A stretch of 64,000 nt of DNA from G965215225 sp965215225 (GTDB taxonomy: Bacteria > Pseudomonadota > Gammaproteobacteria > CBDBNL01 > JAAOII01): NCBI GenBank assembly GCA_965215225.1, contig OZ244039.1:1302001-1366000 (forward strand). The letters are read 5' to 3'. The notes below the pieces were generated by a model. The model had not been told where the DNA came from and made no database searches. It saw only the letters and a program-made list of their open reading frames with translations. A program made the position numbers and the translations under genes. Positions 1 to 8,428 of the stretch are shown here, one piece after another. How positions within the stretch are numbered: position 1 is the stretch's first letter; each line of letters starts with the position of its first letter.

Positions 1-1188
1 TCTCTTAACATTCGTGGCGATGTAATAGAAGCGGGGGGTCTTGGGCTAAAAACCGGAGAGAGAGACTATGACTGTTTGCCCTTGAAGGGAACCCTCGTCG
101 AGGTGCCATGGAAAGAAGGAACTGCTCAAGTGCTAATTAGTATGCGCGCTGATGACGGTAGTATCTTCTTTGCCGAGCCGCGCGGATTGGTAGAGAGAGT
201 ATATCAGCGGTTGCAGCAACGTTCTATTCAGATAAGCATGGCGCTTGAAATGGAGTTCTACCTTCTTCACGAGGACAGCATTAAGCATAAGGAGCCGCGC
301 CTCTTAGATGCACATCAGTATAAGTGCGAGAAGGATATTGATTATCAGGTCTATTCATTACAGGAACTTGATAACTATTCATCTTTTCTTAATGATGTCT
401 ATTATGCCGCCGAGCGCCAAGCCATTGAGGTTAATAGTATTATAGCCGAATCATCGCCCGGTCAATTTGAGGTCAATCTTAAGCACCGTCTCTCGCCATT
501 GCATGCTTGTGATGATGCCCTAATGCTCAAGCGAATTATCAAAGCAATAGCGCGCAAACATAATTTCTTCGCTACCTTTATGGCTAAACCTTTTACCTAT
601 TTTGATGGTAGCGGCACTCATATTCACATAGGTCTTAATGACGACAAGGGGAATAATCTCTTCGCTGCTAAGGGCTTGAAAACTCCCCTGCTACAAAATG
701 TGGTTGGCGGAATGCTCAATACCATGAATGCCTGTTTCCTAATGCAGTGTCCTCATATTAATTCTTATAAGCGCTTCTGTAATGACTGCTATGTAGGTTT
801 TTGCGAACATTGGGGTGTTAATAATCGCACTGTGCCAGTGAGAGTGGTGGAAGAGCAGTCGCCCAACATCCATTTGGAACAGCGGGTGGCTGGCGCTGAT
901 GTGAATCCTTATCTGCTGGCGGCAGCCTGCCTTGCCGCTATCGACTATGGGATTGAAACCAAGCAACAACCCAAGGCTCCTCCTATTAGTGGCAATGGGC
1001 GGGAAGGAGGGATGGAGCCAGTCTTCATGCATAAGGCTATCGAGGACTTCAGCAAGTCTGAATGGGTGAAGAACTATTTTGGTGAGAAGTGGCAGCAGTT
1101 ATGGACGACTTGTCGTAAAGCAGAACTAAGCGCTTATGAGGAGATTATCAGTCCAACCGAATACAGCTGGTATCTTACCAAGGTCTGA
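1..1188 (+). CDS. puuA: Gamma-glutamylputrescine synthetase-like glutamine synthetase (5' end outside window)
   Basis: Glutamine-synthetase-fold ligase; in the Puu pathway this enzyme joins glutamate to putrescine using ATP in the cytoplasm. The reading frame is open from base 1, so the true start lies upstream; what remains is about 395 residues of the usual 450-470. Visible family signatures are GSGTHIHIGL, which belongs to the ATP/glutamate-binding core, and the NNRT...VRVVEEQ and RVAGADVNPYL blocks near the active site. The C-terminus EYSWYLTKV matches the usual family end. The next gene is a PuuB-type oxidase that overlaps it, which favours a polyamine substrate over ordinary GlnA function. 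The exact amine substrate is inferred from context; another amine or amino-alcohol is possible. Confidence 0.8.
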   Translation, partial: SLNIRGDVIEAGGLGLKTGERDYDCLPLKGTLVEVPWKEGTAQVLISMRADDGSIFFAEPRGLVERVYQRLQQRSIQISMALEMEFYLLHEDSIKHKEPRLLDAHQYKCEKDIDYQVYSLQELDNYSSFLNDVYYAAERQAIEVNSIIAESSPGQFEVNLKHRLSPLHACDDALMLKRIIKAIARKHNFFATFMAKPFTYFDGSGTHIHIGLNDDKGNNLFAAKGLKTPLLQNVVGGMLNTMNACFLMQCPHINSYKRFCNDCYVGFCEHWGVNNRTVPVRVVEEQSPNIHLEQRVAGADVNPYLLAAACLAAIDYGIETKQQPKAPPISGNGREGGMEPVFMHKAIEDFSKSEWVKNYFGEKWQQLWTTCRKAELSAYEEIISPTEYSWYLTKV

Positions 1189-2464
1189 GCAGCTCTCTTA
1201 CTATAGGGCAAGTCTGGGCTCTTTAGCGGAATTTCCTCTTCTTAAGGGAAGCCGCTCGGCAGATGTTGCCATAGTCGGTGGGGGGCTGACTGGCATCTCG
1301 GCTGCGCTCGAACTGGCAAAGAGGGGTTATAAGACCTGTCTGTTGGAATCTCATTATCCGGGTTGGGGCGCATCTGGGCGTAATGGCGGGCAGCTGCTGG
1401 TCGGCTTCGCTTGTCCGCAACAAGCGCTTGAAAAGCAACTGGGTAGAGAAGATGCGCGTCGCCTCTTTGCTATTTCTTGTTCGGCAGTTCAACTGGTTAA
1501 GGATCGCATAAGAGAGTATGAAATTCATTGCGACTATGCCGATGGCCATATTCATACTGCTATTTGGCCCTATCAGGTAAAGCAACTGAAATCTTGGCAA
1601 GCTAAGCTACAATTTCACTATGACTATCCTACCCAGTTTTGGAATGAGGAACAACTAAGAGAACAGATTAATAGTGAGCGCTACCAGGCTGGGATGTTTG
1701 ACCCATTCTGCGGGCATCTTCACCCGCTCAAATATGCCAATCAGCTGGCTTTGACGGCTCAGTCTCAAGGAGCGGAACTCTTTCAGCAAGCCAATGTTCT
1801 GAAATTTGAAAAAGAGGGCGCAAAGATTCGACTTCACTCTAATCAAGGAGAAGTGCTGTGCAATAATCTCCTCTTGGCTACCAATGCCTATCTGGGTGGG
1901 CTTGAGTCTCGTCTTGCCAACTACATAATGCCAGTTGGCACCTATATTATGGCGACCGAGCCTCTTGGACAGGAACGAGCAACTGAACTGATTCGCCATA
2001 ACCATGCGGTTGCGGATATCAATTTTGTCTTGGACTATTTTCGCTTGTCTGCCGACCATAGACTACTCTTTGGCGGTGAGGTGAGCTATTCTACCCTATC
2101 GCCTCTTAGTATTCAGCGTAGTCTGCGCCGCCGAATGCTGCGAGTCTTTCCTCGCTTGGAGAATGTGAGACTGGACTATGCTTGGGGCGGAATGGTAGGC
2201 ATTACACTCAATCGCGCCCCTCAACTAGGCAAGCTGGCTAACAACATCTACTATGCCCATGGCTTTTCTGGTCATGGTTTAGCAATGAGCGGAATGGCGG
2301 GACTAATCATGGCAGAGGCCATAGCTGGCGAGCAAGAGAAGCTGGCATTGTTTGAACGCATTCGTCATAGTCCTTTCCCTGGCGGTCAGACTCTCCGCAT
2401 GCCTCTATTGGTCTTGGCTGGACTTTATGGCAGATTACAAGACCTGTTCGGCTCCTTAAGATAG
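1136..2464 (+). CDS. puuB: FAD-dependent gamma-glutamylputrescine oxidase-like protein
   Basis: DAO-superfamily flavoenzyme of 442 residues. It is expected to oxidise the gamma-glutamylated amine made by the upstream ligase, releasing an aldehyde and hydrogen peroxide. The FAD dinucleotide fold is seen at about residues 43-65 (DVAIVGGGLTGISAALELA), followed by WGASGRNGGQLLVGF, typical of PuuB/OrdL proteins, and by GHGLAMSGMAG near the C-terminus for FAD closure. The ATG at 1136 lies 53 bases inside the preceding gene. I see no ATG, GTG or TTG later in this frame before the conserved region, so this long overlap is probably real and implies coupled translation. Substrate assignment rests on the neighbour. 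Confidence 0.78.
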   Translation: MRRLSVQPNTAGILPRSEQLSYYRASLGSLAEFPLLKGSRSADVAIVGGGLTGISAALELAKRGYKTCLLESHYPGWGASGRNGGQLLVGFACPQQALEKQLGREDARRLFAISCSAVQLVKDRIREYEIHCDYADGHIHTAIWPYQVKQLKSWQAKLQFHYDYPTQFWNEEQLREQINSERYQAGMFDPFCGHLHPLKYANQLALTAQSQGAELFQQANVLKFEKEGAKIRLHSNQGEVLCNNLLLATNAYLGGLESRLANYIMPVGTYIMATEPLGQERATELIRHNHAVADINFVLDYFRLSADHRLLFGGEVSYSTLSPLSIQRSLRRRMLRVFPRLENVRLDYAWGGMVGITLNRAPQLGKLANNIYYAHGFSGHGLAMSGMAGLIMAEAIAGEQEKLALFERIRHSPFPGGQTLRMPLLVLAGLYGRLQDLFGSLR

Positions 2465-2480
2465 ATTTGCTGAGGTATAT

Positions 2481-2755
2481 CTAAATACTATCTAATACTT
2501 CTTTGAGCTCATAGATAGCACACGCTCTTACAGATTTAGTGCATTTATTCTTTAGGTTTTGCATTTTACTGACTCCCGTCTTGCCATTTTTTTTCTTATA
2601 ATAATCCCCATCTGCAATAGCGATGAATACTGTATTGCTACTACTGCTATCCCTACATTCGTTTATAAATTCTTGTAAATCCTTATATTGATTGTCTTGT
2701 GCTCCTCCCTCTTCTGTAGTATGCTTATGAGATACATATACCTGATATTGTTTAT
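2481..2755 (-). pseudogene. C-terminal relic of a probable type II restriction endonuclease
   Basis: Reading the minus strand gives about 90 open residues ending in a TAG at 2481-2483. It contains EEGGAQDNQYKDLQEF, an AIADGDYY block and a final YELKEVLDSI. This looks like the C-terminal part of a type II restriction enzyme. The placement fits: it lies downstream of, and on the same strand as, the adenine methyltransferase at 3245-4174. Its 5' side stops at a 100-bp inverted-repeat element, with no recognisable N-terminus beyond, so it cannot encode a working nuclease. The family call is tentative and comes from general resemblance plus context. Confidence 0.5.
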
Positions 2756-2855
2756 GAAAGCTTCGATTAATTAAGAGAGCTTATTAATTTGCGGAAAATT
2801 GTGTGTAATTAATTCCATGACATTAATTAATCAAAGCTCTCTATGCAAACCTTTC
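2756..2855. repeat. 100-bp MITE-like inverted repeat
   Basis: The element begins GAAAGCTTCG and ends ATGCAAACCTTTC, and its arms (AGAGAGCTT with AAGCTCTCT, ATTAATTAA on both sides) can fold into a long hairpin. The last 14 bases, TATGCAAACCTTTC, equal the right-hand terminal repeat of the complete IS at 37539-38993, so this is plausibly a non-autonomous relative of that IS. It abuts the broken end of the restriction-enzyme relic. No clear target duplication is visible. Confidence 0.6.
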
Positions 2856-2934
2856 ATCTTAATTAAGTACCTAAGTTACTTTTATATACCTTTAGGAAAA
2901 AGAGCCCTTGTATGACGCGGGTTTGCAGGGCGAT

Positions 2935-3014
2935 CTGCCCACAAAAAAAAGTATCTGCCCACAAAAAAAAGCAACTGCCCACAAATTTCGGTAACTGCCC
3001 ACAAATAAATTAAA
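2935..3014. repeat. Iteron-like tandem repeat, block A (four 20-bp units)
   Basis: CTGCCCACAA starts at exactly 2935, 2955, 2975 and 2995, so there are four units with strict 20-bp spacing; the second half of each unit is A-rich and more variable. The block is preceded by GTTTGCAGGGCGATCTG. No open frame explains it. The spacing equals about two helical turns, which suits cooperative protein binding. Confidence 0.7.
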
Positions 3015-3078
3015 ACTTGAAGCGCATGAGCCCTTATAAAACGGCTTTTTGAAGTAAACTGGAGAGGAATTTTGGTAA

Positions 3079-3175
3079 CTGGGGTGAGTTTGCGGGGCGA
3101 TCTGGGGAGAAAAATCAGTAACTGGGGAGAAAAATCGGAATCTGGGCAGGTTTGCGAGGCAATCTGCTTTCAGAT
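3079..3175. repeat. Iteron-like tandem repeat, block B (20-bp units)
   Basis: CTGGGG or CTGGG units start at 3079, 3102, 3122 and 3142; the last three are exactly 20 bases apart and read CTGGGGAGAAAAATC. The flank TTTGCGGGGCGATCT matches the one preceding block A, and a further partial copy (TTTGCGAGGCAATCT) closes the block, so A and B are related but have diverged in unit sequence. Confidence 0.65.
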
Positions 3176-3244
3176 TAAACTTTAGTTTAGTTTTTACTCA
3201 ACTGCTTCTTTTGTCTTGCTGCCCTTATCTTTTTACTGTAAATG

Positions 3245-4174
3245 TCATATGCCATGATGAACTATATCTCTTGCTAGCTTATATTCCATCCTCCGCCTAT
3301 ATTTCCCATCTTTTCTTAAGCCTTTGAAGGCGGTTAAGAAAATGTCATTTGTCTTTTCTCTCAGTTCCTTTATATAGCTGTTCAATCGCTTTATTAGTGC
3401 AGGGGTTGTTGCCACCCCTCCTATTCGTGTAATAGACCTTGATGAATGTCCTATTGGGTATTTTTCTAATTCCCTTCCATCGCAAAATTTAATCGATGGC
3501 TCGGTGTTGTTGTCTATTGCGACAAATCCCAAGGCACCATTCGGGTCATTAAATATGCTCTCTTTCTGTTCGCTCTTTGGCGGCAGGTATTGCTTAAATT
3601 CTGCATAGCTGCCTATAAATACATCATCATCATATATTTCTATATCTGGTGTGGGCCTGTTGCTAAATAGCGCAAGGCATACGGGGTTTTCTGTGTCAGC
3701 AAATAAGGGTCTATTTAAGAGCACAACCCTCTCCAACCTCTCTTGAAACAACTCGGTCCTCACAAAAGAGGCGGGCACTAGCACCCCGGCATATTCGTTG
3801 TTTGCTAGTATTATTGATAAACAGAGTTTATACAGATCATCATAGAGTGTATCAGGGAAAGATAGCCCTCTTCTATGAGCGGACGACTTATATAGCCATG
3901 GAGGATTAGTTATGCATACTCTATAGCCTGTGGGATATTGAGCGATTGTGTCTCTCTTGCCTACCTTAGGGGATTGGGGGTATATATCATAAGACTGATA
4001 GTTATTCGCTAGACCTAGATCCTGTAACATATCAACTATTGAGTTTTTGCCGGTAAAGGGTTCTAAGAGGGGCTCTTCTTTTAGGTTATGAGCATCTATC
4101 CAACTTAGAAAGGGGCGATACTTGAAGGGATTAAATAAACTAGTATAGTAAATACCGTTTTGTCTTTTATTCAT
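3245..4174 (-). CDS. Adenine-specific DNA methyltransferase (type II M subunit)
   Basis: A 309-residue protein with the landmarks of an N6-adenine methyltransferase. An AdoMet-binding motif I-like stretch (LLEPFTGKNSIVDML) lies near residues 35-50, a second acidic block (YDIYPQ) follows, and the catalytic motif NPPW sits near residue 93. It should methylate adenine in a specific site and protect host DNA. The likely partner nuclease is only a C-terminal relic at 2481-2755, so the enzyme is probably now solitary. It starts at ATG 4174. The gene is AT-rich and flanked by repeats, which suggests horizontal acquisition. Confidence 0.8.
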   Translation of the reverse strand: MNKRQNGIYYTSLFNPFKYRPFLSWIDAHNLKEEPLLEPFTGKNSIVDMLQDLGLANNYQSYDIYPQSPKVGKRDTIAQYPTGYRVCITNPPWLYKSSAHRRGLSFPDTLYDDLYKLCLSIILANNEYAGVLVPASFVRTELFQERLERVVLLNRPLFADTENPVCLALFSNRPTPDIEIYDDDVFIGSYAEFKQYLPPKSEQKESIFNDPNGALGFVAIDNNTEPSIKFCDGRELEKYPIGHSSRSITRIGGVATTPALIKRLNSYIKELREKTNDIFLTAFKGLRKDGKYRRRMEYKLARDIVHHGI

Positions 4175-4538
4175 TAATACCTTTATTGATAATTCATTAA
4201 CTCATGGAAACTTTCTATGATTATACCTATCTAGGTCTATTTTTTTCAGCGGGCGGATTAACATTTAGAGTGCAACTGCTAAATTATAATCTATTCCGCT
4301 GAGTTGCTGAACCATCATGCAAAAGTTAAAACAGCCTTTCTCTCGTATGATATACTGCCTGACTATGCCACGGATAGTCATAAGGTTGGGCGGCTTAGTA
4401 TTTAAGGATAGAGCTATTTCTATTATGTATCTTGTATTTTGTATTTTGTATATTAAGGTATATTAAGGCATATTAAGGAAGAATTTTTCATAGCTAGGAT
4501 TTTGCTCTAAACAAGCGGAGGACTCACTTGTTTGTTTT
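4175..4538. promoter_or_regulatory. Intergenic region with a dispersed promoter-like repeat
   Basis: No gene is seen in these 364 bases. Bases about 4257-4325 (TTAACATTTAGAG...CTAAATTATAAT...GCTGAGTTGCTGAA) match, in reverse orientation, the region upstream of the FabH relic at about 41968-42045, and include an AT-rich -10-like TTATAAT. Nearer the ROK gene, short direct repeats occur (TATTTTGTAT twice or more, and TATTAAGG three times). The region separates divergent genes and presumably holds promoters for both. Confidence 0.45.
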
Positions 4539-5402
4539 ATGACAAAATTATTCATAGGTCTTGATATAGGAGGGACGAAATTCACCGTAGCAGTGGCAAA
4601 TGCTGAGGGTGAAATCATTAATAGGTTGAGGGAGAAAACCCCACTCAATTTAGCGGCAGGCCTAGACTTGCTTAACCAAATGATAGCAAAACTGCTTGGT
4701 TCGGCGAGTCCCCAGGCTATAGGCGCTGCTATAGGGGGACCTCTTGAATGGCCTGAGGGCATAGTATCTCCTCTTCATCAGCCCGAGTGGCGCCAGTTGC
4801 CTTTAAAAAGACTGATGGAAGAGAAGTGGCAATGCCCTTTCGAAATAGATGTGGATACGAATGTGGCAGCTCTTGCCGAATACGAAGAGGATAAAACACA
4901 CCCAGCAAGATTGCTTTATATAACTATCAGCACTGGTATGGGGCAAGGCCTATGTCTTGATGGCGAGCTCTATCGCGGCGGACTAGCTAACTCTCACCCA
5001 GAAATAGGTCATCAAAAGATCATGGTAAGAACTGAACCAGTCCCTTGTGATTGTGGTGCTTTCAACTGCTTGAGCGCTTTTGTTTGTGGCAGTGGGATAG
5101 AGAAGCTGTATGGCAAAAAGGCGGAACAGCTGAATGATAGGCAATGGGAGGAGGTGACCAATCGGTTGGGACTGGGATTGGCAAATGCGACTCTCTTTTA
5201 TGCGCCAGATATTATTGCCTTAGGGGGAGGAGTAGTCATGGGGAGAGGCGAAGAGATGCTGGTGAGGTTAAACCAAATAGTGAAGGAGGAAGTTAAGATT
5301 ATTCGTCCGCCACCAATTCGCTTTAGCATCTGTGGTCAAGACGCTCCTCTATTAGGCGCTATCTGTCTAGCTCGCCGAGCTGGTGGATTAAAACCAAGCT
5401 AG
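4539..5402 (+). CDS. ROK-family sugar kinase
   Basis: A 287-residue cytoplasmic protein of the ROK (repressor, ORF, kinase) family; such proteins phosphorylate hexoses or amino sugars with ATP. The N-terminal phosphate-binding loop is LDIGGTKFTVAVA, the catalytic aspartate lies in EIDVDTNVAALAE, and the zinc-binding signature is CDCGAFNCLSAFVCG preceded by the ligand histidine in HPEIGH. There is no N-terminal helix-turn-helix, so it is an enzyme rather than a repressor. The sugar cannot be told from sequence. The neighbours (sugar ABC and inositol genes) suggest a carbohydrate role. Confidence 0.85.
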   Translation: MTKLFIGLDIGGTKFTVAVANAEGEIINRLREKTPLNLAAGLDLLNQMIAKLLGSASPQAIGAAIGGPLEWPEGIVSPLHQPEWRQLPLKRLMEEKWQCPFEIDVDTNVAALAEYEEDKTHPARLLYITISTGMGQGLCLDGELYRGGLANSHPEIGHQKIMVRTEPVPCDCGAFNCLSAFVCGSGIEKLYGKKAEQLNDRQWEEVTNRLGLGLANATLFYAPDIIALGGGVVMGRGEEMLVRLNQIVKEEVKIIRPPPIRFSICGQDAPLLGAICLARRAGGLKPS

Positions 5403-5442
5403 TGAATTACAAGAGGCAAGGCTCAATTTAGTCACAGTCATC

Positions 5443-6036
5443 ATGCAAGACCAAAATTATATTCTGTTTCATAATAAGGAAGAGCTCAGAGGCTGGTTGG
5501 AAGCAAATTGCGATACCAAGGATTCTATTTGGGTGGTTTATTATAAGAAGGCGGCTAATAAGGGCACATTGACTATCAGTGAGATAGCTGAGACGGCAAT
5601 ATGCTATGGTTGGATAGATAGCCAAGTTAAGACTCTGGATGAGGAAAAGGCAAGAATCCGAATTTCGCCCCGCAATCCCAAGAGCAACTGGAGTCGGGTC
5701 AATAAGGAAAGAGTTGCCCAACTCATTGCCACTAAGCAGATGACGCCGCAAGGAATGGCATTGGTGGAGGAGGCAAGGAGGAACGGTAGGTGGGATGCGC
5801 TGAACGATGTTGAGAATCTCGTCTTGCCAGCAGATATGGAAGAGCTACTCAAAAAAGAGATGCTGTTGGTGGATTGGGAAGCGCTCAGTCGTTCAGTTAA
5901 ACGGGCTTTTTTGGAACAGCTGCTAAATACTAAGAGACCAGCCACTCGCCAACGGAAGTTACTAGACCTGGTTGTTAAGCTGAAAGCCGACTTTGCCGTT
6001 CTATGCAACTACAAGATAACAAGAAAGGGGCGTTAA
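5443..6036 (+). CDS. YdeI/OmpD-associated family protein
   Basis: A 197-residue soluble protein. The order of conserved blocks is typical of this family: N-terminal F...ELRGWLEANC, the IWVVYYKK strand, AICYGWIDSQ, ISPRNPKSNWSRVNKERV, and the C-terminal helical AFLEQLLNTKRPATRQRKL segment. Members occur widely and are linked in some bacteria to resistance to cationic peptides or bacteriocins, but no enzymatic activity is established. It follows the ROK gene by 40 bases on the same strand and may share its transcript. Confidence 0.8.
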   Translation: MQDQNYILFHNKEELRGWLEANCDTKDSIWVVYYKKAANKGTLTISEIAETAICYGWIDSQVKTLDEEKARIRISPRNPKSNWSRVNKERVAQLIATKQMTPQGMALVEEARRNGRWDALNDVENLVLPADMEELLKKEMLLVDWEALSRSVKRAFLEQLLNTKRPATRQRKLLDLVVKLKADFAVLCNYKITRKGR

Positions 6037-6059
6037 GGCAAACCGAATTTTATGCCACA

Positions 6060-6238
6060 AAGGGGAGAAGGGCACTTCGACCTTGCTAGTGTGTCGCTTG
6101 TGATGTGAATTCACGCTGTCTAAAAATCTAGTCCAAAAAATAGTAGCATACTCTCTCTTGGTGATAAAGATTACCAATAAAATATAGTATATGGATTCGT
6201 TCGAGCGGATTCCATTTAATTACAGTGAGGAAATTAGT
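6060..6238 (+). promoter_or_regulatory. Control region, copy 1 of 3, of the binding-protein array
   Basis: The segment contains TGATGTGAATTCACGCTGTC, a conserved AAAATCTAGTC stretch, the imperfect palindrome TTGGTGAT..ATTACCAA at 6158-6177, a -10-like TATAGT, and a second palindrome centred on TTCGAGCGG near 6195-6212. The same order recurs before the second and third gene copies. The first palindrome covers a plausible -35 position and the second lies near the expected transcript start, so a repressor or activator is likely to bind both. Confidence 0.6.
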
Positions 6239-7044
6239 ATGAAAAAACTTTTATCTATATTGGCATTAAGTCTTGCTATGGTATCAGGGGCTGCTTTTGC
6301 CGCGGCTAATATCATAGTGGTCAGCCATGGCCAAGCAAATGATCCTTTTTGGAGCAAAGTTAAGGCTGATATAGACCGAATGGCAAGAGATATCGAGGCA
6401 AAAGTCAGCTATAGGGCGCCAGCTACCTTTGATATGGTAGAAATGGCAAGGTTGATTGATGAGGCAGTTGCTCAAAACCCAGATGGCATAGTTGTCTTCA
6501 TTCCAGATGCAGATGCTTTAGGCCCCTCAATTAGACGGGCTGTGGCAGCTGGGATCCCTGTCATTTCAATGAACTCAGGCAGTGATGTCTATAAGTCTTT
6601 AGGTGTTGAAGCCCATGTAGGTCAGACTGAATATGAAGCTGGTCTAGGTGCTGGCGAAAGAATGAAGGCAGGAGGGGTTACTAATGCTCTATGTGTCAAT
6701 CATGAGGTTGGTAATGTAGCATTGGATCTCCGCTGTGAAGGTTTTGCTAAGGGCTTAGGTGGAAATGTGAGGGTGCTTGCTACCAGCAATGATCCTACCT
6801 CGGTTAAGAATGCTGTGCTGGGCGCTTTGAGCGCGGATCCTGGTATTGATGGTATTTTGACATCAGGACATCTCTCTGCTCTTCCTACTTTGGAAGCATT
6901 AAAGCAGTCTGGTAAACTAACATCAATAAAGCTGATTTCCCTATGACTTGAACGCCACAGCTGAGGGCAAAAGGAATTTTCTTATTACCAACAGCCAGTT
7001 ATTCAAGATTATTTGCTTATAGTGGTGTTAGCAAAGGCGACTGT
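6239..7044 (+). pseudogene. Decayed copy 1 of the periplasmic sugar-binding protein
   Basis: From the ATG at 6239 the product is 235 residues and nearly identical to the intact gene at 8516-9439, including the signal peptide. It stops at 6946 because of a small indel in the codons for SIKLGSFDL, which brings a TGA into frame. Beyond the stop, degraded sequence still resembles the missing C-terminal lobe (AEGK...F.I..Q.VIQ.Y) until about 7044, where it runs straight into an iolC-like fragment. The open part keeps its coding quality, so a truncated product could still be exported, but it lacks part of the second lobe and is unlikely to close on ligand. Confidence 0.75.
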
Positions 7045-7125
7045 CGCCCTAGTAGTTACTCGTTATGTTTGTTTGCCAGAATCGTCCAGCTGATCATTTA
7101 AGAAGAGTTCATCCTCTATCACAAA
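7040..7125 (+). pseudogene. Short relic of the iolC kinase domain
   Basis: Bases about 7042-7125 align with 14661-14735 in the intact iolC. Shared runs include CGCCCTAGT, ACTCGT.ATG, GCCAGAATCG and CCAGCTG. Translated, it gives ALVVTRYVCLPESSS, compared with ALVVTRHACSPESPS in IolC, then a stop. It is fused directly to the decayed C-terminus of binding-protein copy 1, which shows that an earlier rearrangement joined the two genes. Confidence 0.65.
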
Positions 7126-7189
7126 GATAAACCCTGAGAGGTAGATACTTTTAACCACCGCCTGGCTCTATTGGCATAATTGGAAATAA

Positions 7190-7439
7190 CCCCCATTAAA
7201 ATTGAAATCCCTCCTAATGAAAATTAGAGAATAGTTTCACCAAAAAGACCCGAGCCCGATTTAGGGTGGGATTATATAGTCTCGTCAGGTTGCACTTATG
7301 ATGTGAATTCACGCTGTCTAAAAATCTAGTCGAAAAATAGTAGCATATTCTCTCTTGGTGATAAAAATCACCGGTAAAATATAGTATATAGGTTCGCGCG
7401 GGCGGATTCTATTTAGTTAATTACAAGAGGAAACCTAGT
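7190..7439 (+). promoter_or_regulatory. Control region, copy 2 of 3, with an IS30-end-like repeat
   Basis: After the relics, a TTTCACCAAAAAGACCCGAG stretch leads into GTGGGATTATATAGTCTCGT and GTTGCACTTATGATGTGAATTCA-type sequence, which closely resembles the DNA beside the IS30 transposase relic at 34840-34920. Then follow the conserved AAAATCTAGTC, the palindrome GGTGATAAAAATCACC (7357-7372), TATAGT and a GC-rich second operator-like site ending before the ATG at 7440. Confidence 0.55.
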
Positions 7440-8195
7440 ATGAAAAGGCTTTTAGCTATATTGGTATTAAGTCTTGCTATGGTAGCTGAGACTGCTTTTG
7501 CCGCGGCTAGTATCATAGTGGTCAGCCATGGCCATGCATATGATCCTTTTTGGAGCAAAGTTAAGGCTGGTATAGATCAAGCGGCAAGAGATGGCAAGGT
7601 AAAAGTTAACTATAGGACGCCAGCTGATATGGTAGAAATGGCAAGGTTGATTGATGTGGCAGTTGCTCAAAAGCCAGCTGGCATAGTTGTCTCCATTCCA
7701 GATGCAGATGCTCTAGGCCCCTCAATTAGACTGGCTATGGCAGCTGGTATCCCTGTCATTTCAGTCAACTCAGGCGGCGATGATAGATATTTAGGTATTG
7801 AAGCCTATGTAGGTCCGGCTGACTATGAATCTGGTCTAATTCTTGGCAGAAGAATGAAAGCCGAAGGGATTACTAATGCTCTATGTGTCAACCATGAGAA
7901 GCTAGCATCGGATCTCCGCTGTGAAGGTTTCGCTAGAGGATTAGGTGGAAATGTAAAGGTGCTTGTTACCAGCAATGATCCTACCTCGGTTAAGAATGAG
8001 GTGCTTGGTGCTTTAAGTGCGGATTCTGCTATTGATAGTATTTTGACGTTCGGAATCCTCTCTGCTCTTGCTGCTTCGGAAGCATTAGAGCAATCTGGCA
8101 AGCTAAGATCAGTAAAGCTGCTTCTCCTTTGACTTAGCCGTTGAAACCTTGACCGCTGCTGGCAAGATAATTTGACCGCTGCCAGCAAGATAATT
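7440..8195 (+). pseudogene. Decayed copy 2 of the periplasmic sugar-binding protein
   Basis: The open frame 7440-8132 gives 230 residues. It is more diverged from the intact gene than copy 1 and has small in-frame deletions (for example, one before DMVEMARLID and one at HEKLASDL). It also stops at the codons equivalent to SIKLGSFDL, again by a small indel that reads the same TGA, although the local bases differ from copy 1. Downstream, fragments of the C-terminal lobe (LAVETLTAAGK) remain, with a 20-bp internal repetition, then nothing. The retained open frame despite many substitutions may mean that a truncated product was tolerated or used for some time. Confidence 0.72.
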
Positions 8196-8428
8196 TTTTC
8201 TTCTATTTGCTTATAAAGATTACTTTCACCAAAAGACCCGAGTTCAATTTAGGGAGTCAGGTTGCACCTATGATAGGAATTCATTATTTATTATCATGCG
8301 CGCTAAGGGTTGAGCTTTTATATTAGGATCTGCATAAAAATATTAGGATTTGTATAAAAATCTAGTCATTTGGTAAAAATTTAGCTATTTGGTAAAAATT
8401 TAATCAAAAAACAGTAAAATAAATTCTC

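Noticed and set aside
2935..3175. Possible CRISPR array
   Set aside because: Units are 20 bp with no unique spacers between repeats, and there is no cas gene; they are tandem iteron-like repeats.
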